Shown here piece after piece: positions 1 to 6,455 of a stretch of 44,105 bases of DNA. The stretch is from Enterococcus viikkiensis (GTDB lineage: Bacteria; Bacillota; Bacilli; Lactobacillales; Enterococcaceae), in contig NZ_BJDW01000019.1 of NCBI RefSeq assembly GCF_005405345.1, positions 1-44,105 on the forward strand, in the 5' to 3' direction. The translations under genes and the position numbers were made by a program. Under the pieces are notes generated by a model that worked only from the letters and a program-made list of their open reading frames with translations, was not told the origin of the DNA and did no database searches. The number at the start of each line of letters is the position of its first letter. Within the stretch, counting starts at the first letter, position 1.

Positions 1-2
1 CT

Positions 3-77
3 ACAAAAAAACCGCTATATATCAAGCGTTACAGCGGTTTTTCGAGTGATTATCGTTACACAATTCGGGAATGCAGG
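3..77 (-). repeat. 75 bp terminal inverted repeat, left copy (probable IS256-family end)
   Basis: Positions 3-77 are identical to the reverse complement of 44031-44105, and the sequences diverge immediately beyond. The repeat holds a terminator-like hairpin (ACCGCT and AGCGGT arms followed by a T or A run) and the motif AATTGTGTAA near its inner edge, a motif also found in IS256 terminal repeats. Identity over 75 bp is longer than a terminal repeat alone, so both window ends probably carry the same end of the same element facing inward. No transposase is inside the window. Family assignment is inference. Confidence 0.6.
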
Positions 78-112
78 GAATAAATAGTCGTCCAGAAGAA
101 CCTTACCCGGAC

Positions 113-148
113 AACAAAAAAACCGTCCCTAGGAGGAGGCGGTTTATC
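113..148 (-). terminator. Terminator of the cold-shock gene
   Basis: On the minus strand a GC-rich hairpin (arms AACCG and CGGTT with further imperfect pairing) is followed by seven T. It begins just 3' of the cspA stop codon. Confidence 0.75.
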
Positions 149-158
149 GTTTATCTAA

Positions 159-359
159 TTAAGCTTTAACGATGTTAGTTGCTTGAGGTCCACGTTGGCC
201 TTCTTCAACATCATAAGTTACTGCTTGACCTTCTTCTAAAGTTTTGAAGCCGTCGCCTTGGATAGCTGAGAAATGTGCAAATACGTCATTTCCATCTTCA
301 CCAGTGATAAAGCCAAAACCTTTGTCTGAGTTAAACCATTTTACAGTACCGTTATTCAT
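159..359 (-). CDS. cspA: Cold-shock protein, CspA family
   Basis: A 66 aa single cold-shock domain protein that binds single-stranded nucleic acid and acts as an RNA chaperone in the cytoplasm. The RNP1 motif KGFGFI (about residues 13-18) and RNP2 motif VFAHF (about 26-30) are intact and the length is standard for the family. The start is set by AGGAGG eight bases before the ATG at 359. An in-frame start 15 codons upstream is disfavoured because it would add a non-family leader. A promoter at 439-467 gives an mRNA leader of roughly 70 nt, as is usual for csp genes. It is monocistronic, between the left IS end and unrelated small genes. Confidence 0.95.
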   Translation of the reverse strand: MNNGTVKWFNSDKGFGFITGEDGNDVFAHFSAIQGDGFKTLEEGQAVTYDVEEGQRGPQATNIVKA

Positions 360-438
360 AAATATTTCCTCCTGATACGTATCAAAGTACGTTCTTATTT
401 GCAATTAATTGTTGATAGTAAAAGGAGATTAATACGGT

Positions 439-467
439 TAAATATCTAGGCTCAAATCACATTTCAA
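439..467 (-). promoter_or_regulatory. Sigma-A promoter of cspA
   Basis: On the minus strand the -35 is TTGAAA (462-467), the spacer is 17 bp and the -10 is TATTTA (439-444). It predicts a structured leader of about 70 nt before the cspA start. Confidence 0.55.
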
Positions 468-667
468 AATCGATTACTTTGTTACTTTACCATGTCTTCG
501 TACAAATAGCTACTTAAATCAGTCAATTCATCCTACCAAACCGAGAGTAAGCGCTTCCCTTTAGTAAAACTTACAAACTACATGGCTATATAAACAACTG
601 TCTTCCATAAGGAACGCCATTTAACCCTTATCTTCATTCATGGCCTTCCCCTTCCCGGTCTTTTTTG
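468..667. other. Intergenic region with a weak cre-like site
   Basis: There is no convincing gene here. At 548-561 there is a sequence close to a CcpA catabolite site (core TAAGCGCTT), with mismatches at the outer positions. Near 666-673 TGCTAGAAT reads as an extended -10 for the small gene that starts at 699. Confidence 0.3.
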
Positions 668-698
668 CTAGAATTTGTGGTGACGGAGGTACAAAAAC

Positions 699-881
699 AT
701 GCAAACATTGTATATTTTGTTCAGTTTCCTAACGAGTGTAGGAATTTTAATAATGGTCTACGCATTTTATCGCGATTTCAAAAAACTAACCTTACTTCAG
801 AAAATTTCTCTTATCTTAGTTTCTATAAGTGGGCTACTGCCGATGCTCTTGGGAATGATTGAAGGGTTTCTTTCAAACTAA
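699..881 (+). CDS. Small membrane protein, 60 aa, unknown function
   Basis: Not recognised. The 60 aa product is predicted to have two membrane segments (about residues 4-24 and 34-56) joined by a short basic loop (YRDFKK). GGAGG lies eight bases before the ATG, which makes it a better choice than the overlapping frame starting at 665. An extended -10 (TGCTAGAAT) sits about 26 bp upstream. It is the first of several AT-rich small membrane genes on the plus strand. It could be a bacteriocin-immunity-like or stress peptide, but nothing in the sequence decides this. Confidence 0.6.
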   Translation: MQTLYILFSFLTSVGILIMVYAFYRDFKKLTLLQKISLILVSISGLLPMLLGMIEGFLSN

Positions 882-972
882 CCGGTTCTCAGCTCTTTTT
901 GAGCAAAAACCAGGCTTTCAAGTAGTGATTTAAAAAGTTTTCTACAAACTATCTTTTAACGGAAGTGATCCT

Positions 973-1167
973 ATGACTTACATGATCGGTATTTTTTTCT
1001 TATTAATCAGCATTTGGCAATTTTATATCACTAAGCGGACATTCAGTCAGATTAGAAAAAAAGGTAACGAAAGTACCTCCCCGTTTATCTTGTTCGGCCT
1101 ATGGGGAAGTTTGGTCTTTGCACTTTGTTCTCTATATGTTGCGATCCTTTGTTTCTTTATTTACTAA
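973..1167 (+). CDS. Small membrane protein, 64 aa, unknown function
   Basis: Not recognised. Two predicted membrane segments (about residues 3-20 and 40-63) flank a basic, polar loop with RTFSQIRKKGNE. A Shine-Dalgarno-like GGAAGTGAT precedes the ATG. It lies 91 bp downstream of the previous small gene and shows the same two-helix design, so the two may be co-transcribed. Sequence similarity between them is not obvious by eye. Confidence 0.55.
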   Translation: MTYMIGIFFLLISIWQFYITKRTFSQIRKKGNESTSPFILFGLWGSLVFALCSLYVAILCFFIY

Positions 1168-1235
1168 TTTCTAGACTTTTAGAAAACACCTTGATTCTGT
1201 TTTCTAAAATTATTTTTTAAGTAGGAGGATTTATA

Positions 1236-1535
1236 ATGAAAAAAATCTGTTTTGTATTGACGGTCAGCACCGGAATAAACTATGGTTCGATTTCTGCTGC
1301 TCCAATTCTTAGAAATAACGAGGACTTAAAAGCATACTTCTCAAACGATTATGATGTCTCTATCAATTACATTCGTGACAAGGACACAGTGGATTATTTA
1401 GTTGTTCCCGACCCATTCACGCCTTTTGATAATGAAAATGAATTACCAATCATCAAAGTACCTGCAAGATTGTTTATGACGAAGGATTTTGCGGCAATAA
1501 AGACGCATATCGATGATTATTTTTCGAATAACTAG
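1236..1535 (+). CDS. Hypothetical protein, 99 aa
   Basis: Not recognised. The 99 aa protein has a basic N-terminus and a moderately hydrophobic stretch to about residue 22 that could be a weak signal peptide or simply a folded strand. The rest is acidic and soluble (DYDVSINYIRDKDTVDYL). AGGAGG lies seven bases before the ATG. A strong terminator hairpin follows 9 bp after the stop, so this gene ends the first small-gene transcript. The size and acidity would suit an immunity protein, but no family feature is visible. Confidence 0.5.
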   Translation: MKKICFVLTVSTGINYGSISAAPILRNNEDLKAYFSNDYDVSINYIRDKDTVDYLVVPDPFTPFDNENELPIIKVPARLFMTKDFAAIKTHIDDYFSNN

Positions 1536-1543
1536 GACAGATG

Positions 1544-1573
1544 ATACAAGAGAGCAATCTCTTGTATTTTTTG
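1544..1573 (+). terminator. Terminator after the 99 aa gene
   Basis: The arms ATACAAGAG and CTCTTGTAT surround a six-base loop and are followed by a run of T on the plus strand. Confidence 0.8.
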
Positions 1574-2039
1574 ATCAGTTGAATAAATAAACTTTAAAAA
1601 TTTGTTCCGTATTTTTATTTAGGAGCATATAGTCAAACCCAACAATCCAGAAGTCTCAAATGAAAACAAAAACATTCACGTCATTCACAGAAAATGGCTT
1701 AGACAAAAAAACGCAACATTCTTAGCTTCAGATAACAATGTGCTTCCTACAGTGAATAAAACTGGTGTGCTGGTCCTTCTTTTTTATACTATCCACTCCC
1801 GAATTAACTCATGATAAACATACACAACGATGATTTAGCTGTCTACAAACATCAAATGCATAATTAATGATCTGTTTGCTAATCCCCTTCTAGTTCAAGT
1901 ATTTTCCATTCTTCACTCATAAATTCATTCTCTGTAGTTATCTTCAACCCAAATACTCATATTCCTTCAATTTTTTCTAAAATCGCAACATTGATATCGA
2001 TTTCACAAGATGATATGCTCTTTCAAAAGGAGTGATCGT
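1574..2039. other. AT-rich gene-poor stretch with a possible gene remnant
   Basis: No intact gene is seen. On the minus strand from about 2014 to 1879 an open stretch with a protein-like C-terminus (ENEFMSEEWKILELEGD) is interrupted by a TGA. It might be the decayed tail of a gene. The family is not recognisable and the call is weak. Confidence 0.3.
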
Positions 2040-2216
2040 ATGTTCAAACATGCTAAAAATAATTACCTATTAACTTCACTTATCTCTTTTTTCGGATCCG
2101 TTTTCTTCTTTTTTACTAGCAAAAATTATGTTGGTAAGGTGACAGGAATTCTATTCTTTCTGAGCTTCTTATTAAATGTACGGTCATCCTTTAAAAAGAT
2201 GCATAAACTACCTTAG
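2040..2216 (+). CDS. Small membrane protein, paralogue A
   Basis: A 58 aa protein with two hydrophobic segments separated by a short TSKNYVGKVTG turn and ending in a basic tail. The start at 2040 is chosen because AAAGGAG lies seven bases upstream; an in-frame ATG at 2010 has no such site. It is clearly related to the product of 2976-3146. They share YxLTS near the N-terminus, then YVGK, GILFF, LNVR and a terminal KK-x-H. Function is unknown. Confidence 0.6.
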   Translation: MFKHAKNNYLLTSLISFFGSVFFFFTSKNYVGKVTGILFFLSFLLNVRSSFKKMHKLP

Positions 2217-2239
2217 ACAAGCATGGAGGAGCGATTTTA

Positions 2240-2386
2240 TTGAAAAAGAAAAATATAAAAGCACTACTTTTTGGTGGCCTACTATTTATTGTCGCTAGTT
2301 TCTTTTTGAACGACAGATCTCTGATAGTGATAGGAATTGCTTTTTTTGTTTGGTACTTTGTAGAATTGAAAAAGAAAACTGCTTAA
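2240..2386 (+). CDS. Small membrane protein with TTG start, 48 aa
   Basis: Begins at a TTG preceded by GGAGGAG nine bases upstream, 23 bp after the previous stop. The product has a lysine-rich N-terminus (KKKNIK), two hydrophobic segments with an FLNDRS turn between them, and a lysine-rich C-terminus (ELKKKTA). The topology resembles the neighbouring small proteins, but the YVGK and LNVR signatures are missing. Function is unknown. A weak hairpin with a T run overlaps and follows its stop codon. Confidence 0.45.
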   Translation: MKKKNIKALLFGGLLFIVASFFLNDRSLIVIGIAFFVWYFVELKKKTA

Positions 2387-2437
2387 GATGCTTCAGTTTT
2401 TTGTTTACAAAATAGTTCTCGCGGAGGTAAACTTTCT

Positions 2438-2758
2438 ATGGATTGGCAAACTGTTTTAGTTAGCTTTATAACTTCTTGTATTCCTGCTGCAATAGCATAC
2501 CTTTCAGCTTCAAAGCAAGCAAAAACTCAATTGCAGCAAGTCGAAAAAAATAACCAAGCTGAATTAGAAAAAATGAAACTTGAATATGAATTAAAGCTCA
2601 AAGAAAAAGATAACGACTCCCAAAATGAATTAATGGGAAAATTTTTCAGTGGCGATTTAAATCTAGGGAAAATCACAGATTCACTTGATGATCTTAATGC
2701 TCTTAATGAAAAAGCCCAAAAACTTCAAAACTCAAACTTTATTAAGAACAAAAAGTAA
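2438..2758 (+). CDS. Membrane-anchored coiled-coil protein, 106 aa
   Basis: Not recognised as a named family. An N-terminal hydrophobic segment (about residues 5-24) is followed by a long charged heptad-like helix (about 26-65, rich in K, E, Q and L). A less charged C-terminus follows. The strong GGAGGT site precedes the ATG. Proteins of this shape occur as hypothetical proteins on phages and plasmids. The design suggests a membrane-tethered coiled coil that could oligomerise; function is unknown. Confidence 0.55.
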   Translation: MDWQTVLVSFITSCIPAAIAYLSASKQAKTQLQQVEKNNQAELEKMKLEYELKLKEKDNDSQNELMGKFFSGDLNLGKITDSLDDLNALNEKAQKLQNSNFIKNKK

Positions 2759-2776
2759 TTACCATCATTTCATCGC

Positions 2777-2798
2777 ATTAATGATTGCAATCATTAAT
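2777..2798. repeat. 22 bp perfect palindrome
   Basis: Arms ATTAATGATTG and CAATCATTAAT meet with no loop, 18 bp after the coiled-coil gene. With no T run directly attached it reads more like a protein-binding dyad than a terminator. Confidence 0.45.
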
Positions 2799-2823
2799 AC
2801 TAACTTTTCTTTTGTTCATCTAT

Positions 2824-2869
2824 AGAAATATTGGATAGCATTCCAATATTTCTTGTATTTTTTTATCTT
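2824..2869 (+). terminator. Terminator of the small-gene cluster
   Basis: Arms AGAAATATTGG and CCAATATTTCT enclose an eight-base loop and are followed by TGTATTTTTTTA on the plus strand. Confidence 0.7.
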
Positions 2870-2975
2870 TCATAACTTCCCTCTTTTTCTACTTGAAAGC
2901 GGTCCATTAGCTGAAAAATCGACTATTCTAAAAACATTTTTTTGTGTACAATCTTTTTAAAAAGGAGACTATATA

Positions 2976-3146
2976 GTGAATCGAATTAAAAATATTTATA
3001 TACTAACTTCAATTCTTTATCTTATTGCAGCCTCGATATTCTTTACCACTCAAACTTATGTTGGAAAATTAGCTGGTATCCTATTCTTTGTAACGTTCAT
3101 ATTAAATGTGCGATTAGGCCTAAAAAAAACACATGAATCCCATTAG
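2976..3146 (+). CDS. Small membrane protein, paralogue B (GTG start)
   Basis: A 56 aa protein starting at GTG with AAAGGAG nine bases upstream. Two hydrophobic segments flank TTQTYVGKLAG. It repeats the signature of the gene at 2040: YILTS, an FF pair, YVGK, GILFF, LNVR and KK-x-H. The pair therefore arose by duplication. Function is unknown; the basic tail and two-helix hairpin would fit a small inner-membrane peptide. Confidence 0.55.
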   Translation: MNRIKNIYILTSILYLIAASIFFTTQTYVGKLAGILFFVTFILNVRLGLKKTHESH

Positions 3147-3290
3147 ACTCCTTTGTAGCAGTTTTTTTGTCATGGATAGCCCCAAATCCATTACTTTTCT
3201 ACTTATTCATGTATATACTTCTCACATTTTATCTCGTGTTCTACTTCTTAATCGTATTTTTCTATAATTTTAAAAAAATAGGTGAGCGAT

Positions 3291-3449
3291 ATGGGCAAGT
3301 ATAGTATTTCCACATTATTCGTTGTTTCTGCTCTTATATTTTTTAACAATCAAAAAAATCCGCTAAACGAAGAATCTCAACGTTTAACGGACATCAATTT
3401 CATATTGGCGGGAATGTGTGAGAATCGAACTCACCCAAGAAGCTCTTAA
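3291..3449 (+). pseudogene. Possible truncated third paralogue running into selC
   Basis: The ATG at 3291 follows AGGTGAG. The first 21 residues (KYSISTLF, then SALIFFNNQ) resemble the N-terminal helix of paralogues A and B (YILTSILY, then ASIFFTTQ). The frame then loses the YVGK/LNVR half and runs through the selC terminator and antisense to selC itself. It looks like a family member whose 3' half was lost where selC now lies. The alignment is short and by eye only. Confidence 0.3.
3352..3390 (-). terminator. Terminator of selC
   Basis: On the minus strand, arms CCGTTAAACG and CGTTTAGCGG (one G-T pair) surround an 11-base loop and are followed by a run of seven T. It sits 15 bp past the CCA end of tRNA-Sec. 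Confidence 0.8.
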
Positions 3450-3502
3450 CTCCTCATACTGGTTTTGAAGACCAGAGGGAACACCAGAACCCATCCACTC
3501 CC
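3406..3502 (-). tRNA. selC: tRNA-Sec (anticodon TCA)
   Basis: A 97 nt tRNA including an encoded CCA end. The anticodon arm is CTGGT, loop CTTCAAA, ACCAG, giving anticodon TCA for UGA. The T arm is GTGAG, TTCGATT, CTCAC and the discriminator is G. The extra arm is long (GAGGAG and CTTCTT stem), as in tRNA-Sec and tRNA-Ser. The acceptor stem is GGGAGTG(G) with (A)CATTCCC; its eighth position appears mismatched. The D arm is unusual, with only partly paired GGG and CCC around a TGGT loop. It is charged with Ser, converted by SelA and delivered by SelB. It is transcribed alone, about 6.2 kb from the nearest edge of the selenium operon. Confidence 0.93.
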
Positions 3503-3513
3503 GAAACAAGATA

Positions 3514-3542
3514 ATCATACCATTACTTTACTTAGTAATCAA
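3514..3542 (-). promoter_or_regulatory. Promoter of selC
   Basis: On the minus strand the -35 is TTGATT (3537-3542), the spacer is 17 bp and the -10 is TATGAT (3514-3519). Transcription would begin only a few bases before the mature tRNA end. Confidence 0.7.
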
Positions 3543-3556
3543 TAACAATTTTTTAC

Positions 3557-3603
3557 AAAAAAAGGAGAGAAATTCCCATTCACTGGGTTCTTCTCTCCTT
3601 TTT
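3557..3603. terminator. Bidirectional terminator between selC and the DUF1622 gene
   Basis: Arms AAAGGAGAGAA and TTCTCTCCTTT, with an inner CCC/GGG pair, have an A run on one side and a T run on the other. Confidence 0.8.
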
Positions 3604-3623
3604 AAAATTACTGTTATATGCAG

Positions 3624-3977
3624 CTAATGCGCATCCGTTACTTCGTTGATTTCTTTATTCAAGAAATACGAGATCACTGTACGGATCAACACGATCAAGG
3701 CCAATTTGAGAATGTCTTGAAAGGTTGGATTGACGATCGTTTCAATGATATCGGCCACGATCAGAAATTCCAAGCTCAGTAAAATATAGCTGCCTAAGTA
3801 TGCTTTAATGTATTTATTCTTTTGCAAGATCGATGGAAAAACTTTACCGTTTTTGCGAGGAATTAGCTTGATAAAGGCAAGAATCGCCCCTACAATAATG
3901 ATCCCGATCGACAGAACATCTAGCAACAATACGATTGGTTGAAAAAAATGTTGAATCATCTTTTCGATCATCGCCAT
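3624..3977 (-). CDS. DUF1622 family membrane protein
   Basis: A 117 aa integral membrane protein matching the DUF1622 pattern. A first helix lies at about residues 12-38, then a basic connector (IPRKNGKVF), then helices at about 58-80 and 85-108. Function is unknown for the family. Two ATG codons (3977 and 3971) are possible behind GCAGGTGAGAGGTG, and either gives the same domain. It is monocistronic, with a terminator on each side. Confidence 0.75.
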   Translation of the reverse strand: MAMIEKMIQHFFQPIVLLLDVLSIGIIIVGAILAFIKLIPRKNGKVFPSILQKNKYIKAYLGSYILLSLEFLIVADIIETIVNPTFQDILKLALIVLIRTVISYFLNKEINEVTDAH

Positions 3978-4054
3978 CACCTCTCACCTGCTTCCTTGAT
4001 AAATCAATCATACGAAGAAAATTCCTTAAGGGCAACTAATTCGCTGTGGCACGA

Positions 4055-4090
4055 CAAAAAGCCATCCCTTTTTAAAGGGATGGCTTTTTG
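4055..4090 (-). terminator. Terminator of ltaS-like gene
   Basis: A 36 nt near-perfect palindrome with GCCATCCCTTT and AAAGGGATGGC arms. Flanking A and T runs let it work in both directions. It ends just before the stop codon region of the LtaS gene on the minus strand. Confidence 0.8.
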
Positions 4091-4091
4091 T

Positions 4092-6158
4092 TTACTGAAT
4101 TGGCGGATACAGAGCTGTTGTAGTCTTGTTGCCATTCTTCGAGTAAATACTGGTTGATTGTGCGCCTTTTTGTTTTTCGATAGCGGCGTTTTTTTGGTCT
4201 AAGTCATGATAATCGTATTTCTTCGGATCGACTGGCGTAAAGTCTGCTGGTGTGTAAAACCGCAAGAGGTTCTCTTGGTTCAACTTATCTGACAGGCTCA
4301 AGGCTTGCTTGACTTGTTTTTGTTCCGCGTCGATCATTGGTGCGATGCCTAGAACTTTCGGATCAACGACTTGGCCGGTCTTATTATCATATGTTTGACC
4401 GCCCAGCTCAGTATAGTTTGGCGAAACGAAATCACCATTTCTAAAGGCGACGGTTTGGTCGTGTTTTGGTGAAAACAGATCGGTCCCGAACTGGATATAT
4501 TTTTGACTATCCACGCCTACTAAATGTAATAGAGTTGGCAAGACGTCGATCTCGCCGCCGTATTGGTGCTGGATTCCGCCACTGGTATATCCAGGGATAT
4601 GGAACATTAGTGGCACCCGTTGCATTTGCGCATCATCAAATTTACTCCAAGTCGTAGGATCTTTGCCTAAAGCTGTTGCTAGATCTTTATTGTTGCTGTC
4701 GGAGATTCCGAAGTGATCGCCATAGATCATAAAGATCGAATTTTGGTACACGCCGGAAGCTTTCAAATAATCAAAGAACTGACGCAAAGACTCATCCAAA
4801 TAATGAGCCGTTCGCACGTAATCATCAACGGTACTGTCGCCGGTCTTCAATGATGGGAAAGTAAAGTTCTTATCATCCGTTAGATACGGCGTATGGTTGG
4901 TGACCGTTAAGAATTTTGTATAAAAAGGCTGTTGCAAATGTTCCAAGTGGCCAACGGTTTCCTTCAGCATATCCTTATCCAAGATACCGTAGCCTAAGCT
5001 TTCATCGGAGGCGTTGAAATACGAACGGTCAAAGAAATTTTGATAGCCGAGATTTTTATACACGTGGTCACGATTCCAGAAGCTACTGACATTCCCATGG
5101 AATACGGCACTCGAATAACCGGCTTGCTGATTTAAAATGGCTGGCGCCCCTTGGAAAGTGTTGTCATTGCCCAGTTGAGTGAACAACGACCCTTGTGGCA
5201 ACCCAAAGGTCCCCGTCTCTAGCATATTCTCAGCGTCACTGGTCTTTCCTTGGCCAACTTCATGGAAAAAGTTATCAAAAGCTAAAGTCTGCTTGTTATC
5301 ATTTTCAATACTGTTTAAAAATGGAGTGACCTCTTGACCATCTACCTTCATATTGATCAAAAATTGTTGGAAGCTTTCCAAGTGGATCACGATGATATTT
5401 TTCCCTTTAGCAATGCCGTATTTACTTGGATCAGGCGCCGCATAATGTTGCTTTGTATATTTCAAAATATCTGTTAGGCCGTTACTTGAGGCATGAGCCC
5501 GCACACTGTTGGTCTGTTCGGTCTTGATTCCGTCATAAATCGTAAAGGCGTCTAAACCGAGATATTTGACGATATACGAGCGGTCAAAGGTCCGTTGTAA
5601 TAATTGCGGCCGATTGGCTTCACTCATGGATAAATTCACGGAAAAAATCAAGGCTGATAAACAGCTAATCGCAATGGCAAAGGTTTTTTTGACCGGCTTG
5701 CTGACGATCTCTTTTCTTTTCGCAAACATGTAGATCAAGAGACCTAAAAATACCAGCAGATCGATCCAATAAAACACATCATGCACCTTCATCAAGGCAA
5801 AGGAGCTGCCGGAGATTCCTTGCGAGACCTTTGAGAACCCTAAAACCGATTTAATCGTCACAAAATCAGTGAACTCACGATAGAAAATCACGTTCAAATA
5901 TAAGATCACCGTATTCAGCAGGTCTAGTAAAAATAAGAAAATCAGGGCTGGCTTGATCTTTTTAACATAGAGAAACAGACCAAAGATCAACAACGTCGTG
6001 GCGATTGGATTGATCCACAAAATAAAATATTGTACTGATCCTTGCACGCCTAGTGAAAAATCGGCGTAATACGCAAAGATTGTTTTTGCCCAAAATAATA
6101 CGCTGACCGTTAACAGAATCAACCAACGATTCGTAAAAGCTTTTTTTACCCGCTCCAT
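4092..6158 (-). CDS. ltaS: Lipoteichoic acid synthase family protein (LtaS type)
   Basis: A 688 aa polytopic membrane enzyme with a large extracellular alkaline-phosphatase-fold domain. It transfers glycerol phosphate from phosphatidylglycerol to build lipoteichoic acid. Five N-terminal helices (to about residue 180) precede the catalytic part. Visible active-site elements are IHLESFQ (metal ligand Glu), GQGKTSDAE (catalytic Thr, about residue 306) and YGDHFG (Asp-His metal ligands). The ATG at 6158 has a weak GAAG site eight bases away; a GTG three codons upstream is the alternative. It is monocistronic. Enterococci usually carry more than one LtaS paralogue, so this plasmid copy may be accessory. 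Confidence 0.92.
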   Translation of the reverse strand: MERVKKAFTNRWLILLTVSVLFWAKTIFAYYADFSLGVQGSVQYFILWINPIATTLLIFGLFLYVKKIKPALIFLFLLDLLNTVILYLNVIFYREFTDFVTIKSVLGFSKVSQGISGSSFALMKVHDVFYWIDLLVFLGLLIYMFAKRKEIVSKPVKKTFAIAISCLSALIFSVNLSMSEANRPQLLQRTFDRSYIVKYLGLDAFTIYDGIKTEQTNSVRAHASSNGLTDILKYTKQHYAAPDPSKYGIAKGKNIIVIHLESFQQFLINMKVDGQEVTPFLNSIENDNKQTLAFDNFFHEVGQGKTSDAENMLETGTFGLPQGSLFTQLGNDNTFQGAPAILNQQAGYSSAVFHGNVSSFWNRDHVYKNLGYQNFFDRSYFNASDESLGYGILDKDMLKETVGHLEHLQQPFYTKFLTVTNHTPYLTDDKNFTFPSLKTGDSTVDDYVRTAHYLDESLRQFFDYLKASGVYQNSIFMIYGDHFGISDSNNKDLATALGKDPTTWSKFDDAQMQRVPLMFHIPGYTSGGIQHQYGGEIDVLPTLLHLVGVDSQKYIQFGTDLFSPKHDQTVAFRNGDFVSPNYTELGGQTYDNKTGQVVDPKVLGIAPMIDAEQKQVKQALSLSDKLNQENLLRFYTPADFTPVDPKKYDYHDLDQKNAAIEKQKGAQSTSIYSKNGNKTTTALYPPIQ

Positions 6159-6195
6159 CCGGAACACTTCTTTCTTTATTAAATTGTCCGTATCT

Positions 6196-6201
6196 ACTAT
6201 A
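6196..6201 (-). promoter_or_regulatory. Extended -10 of ltaS
   Basis: TGATATAGT on the minus strand reads as TGn plus a TATAGT -10. No good -35 is seen at the expected distance. Confidence 0.4.
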
Positions 6202-6392
6202 TCAGATTTTTAAAAAAATACCGTTAGAATAGGTGTTTCCGGTGTAATTTTATAAATTTCAGAAAAACACCATATTTTCTTTCAAAATTTACTCGCAGAT
6301 CCGCATTCGGCGTTGCTTTTTCAAGCCAACTAAAAGTTTCCTTAGACATAAAAAATTCACATTCTTAAGAAATTACTATAAAATAACAGAAA

Positions 6393-6424
6393 AACGACAC
6401 CGAATACCGGTGCCGTCTTTTTTT
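6393..6424 (-). terminator. Terminator of the yxeA-ABC operon
   Basis: Nine-base arms with one mismatch (ACGACACCG and CGGTGCCGT) around AATAC are flanked by an A run on one side and a T run on the other. It is placed 30 bp after the permease stop. Confidence 0.7.
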
Positions 6425-6455
6425 GGAACAAGTGATGTACCTCGCCCACAGCTAC

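Noticed and set aside
665-862. A 65-codon frame overlapping the gene at 699
   Set aside because: The 699-881 frame has GGAGG at ideal spacing and membrane-protein composition.
1879-2014. A further UGA-containing selenoprotein remnant on the minus strand
   Set aside because: No start, no SECIS-like hairpin and no family match; more likely a decayed gene end or chance.
3132-3303. A small hydrophobic frame (WIAPNPLLFYLF) between paralogue B and the truncated third copy
   Set aside because: No ribosome-binding site or usual start at a sensible place; AT-rich DNA easily codes for hydrophobic stretches.
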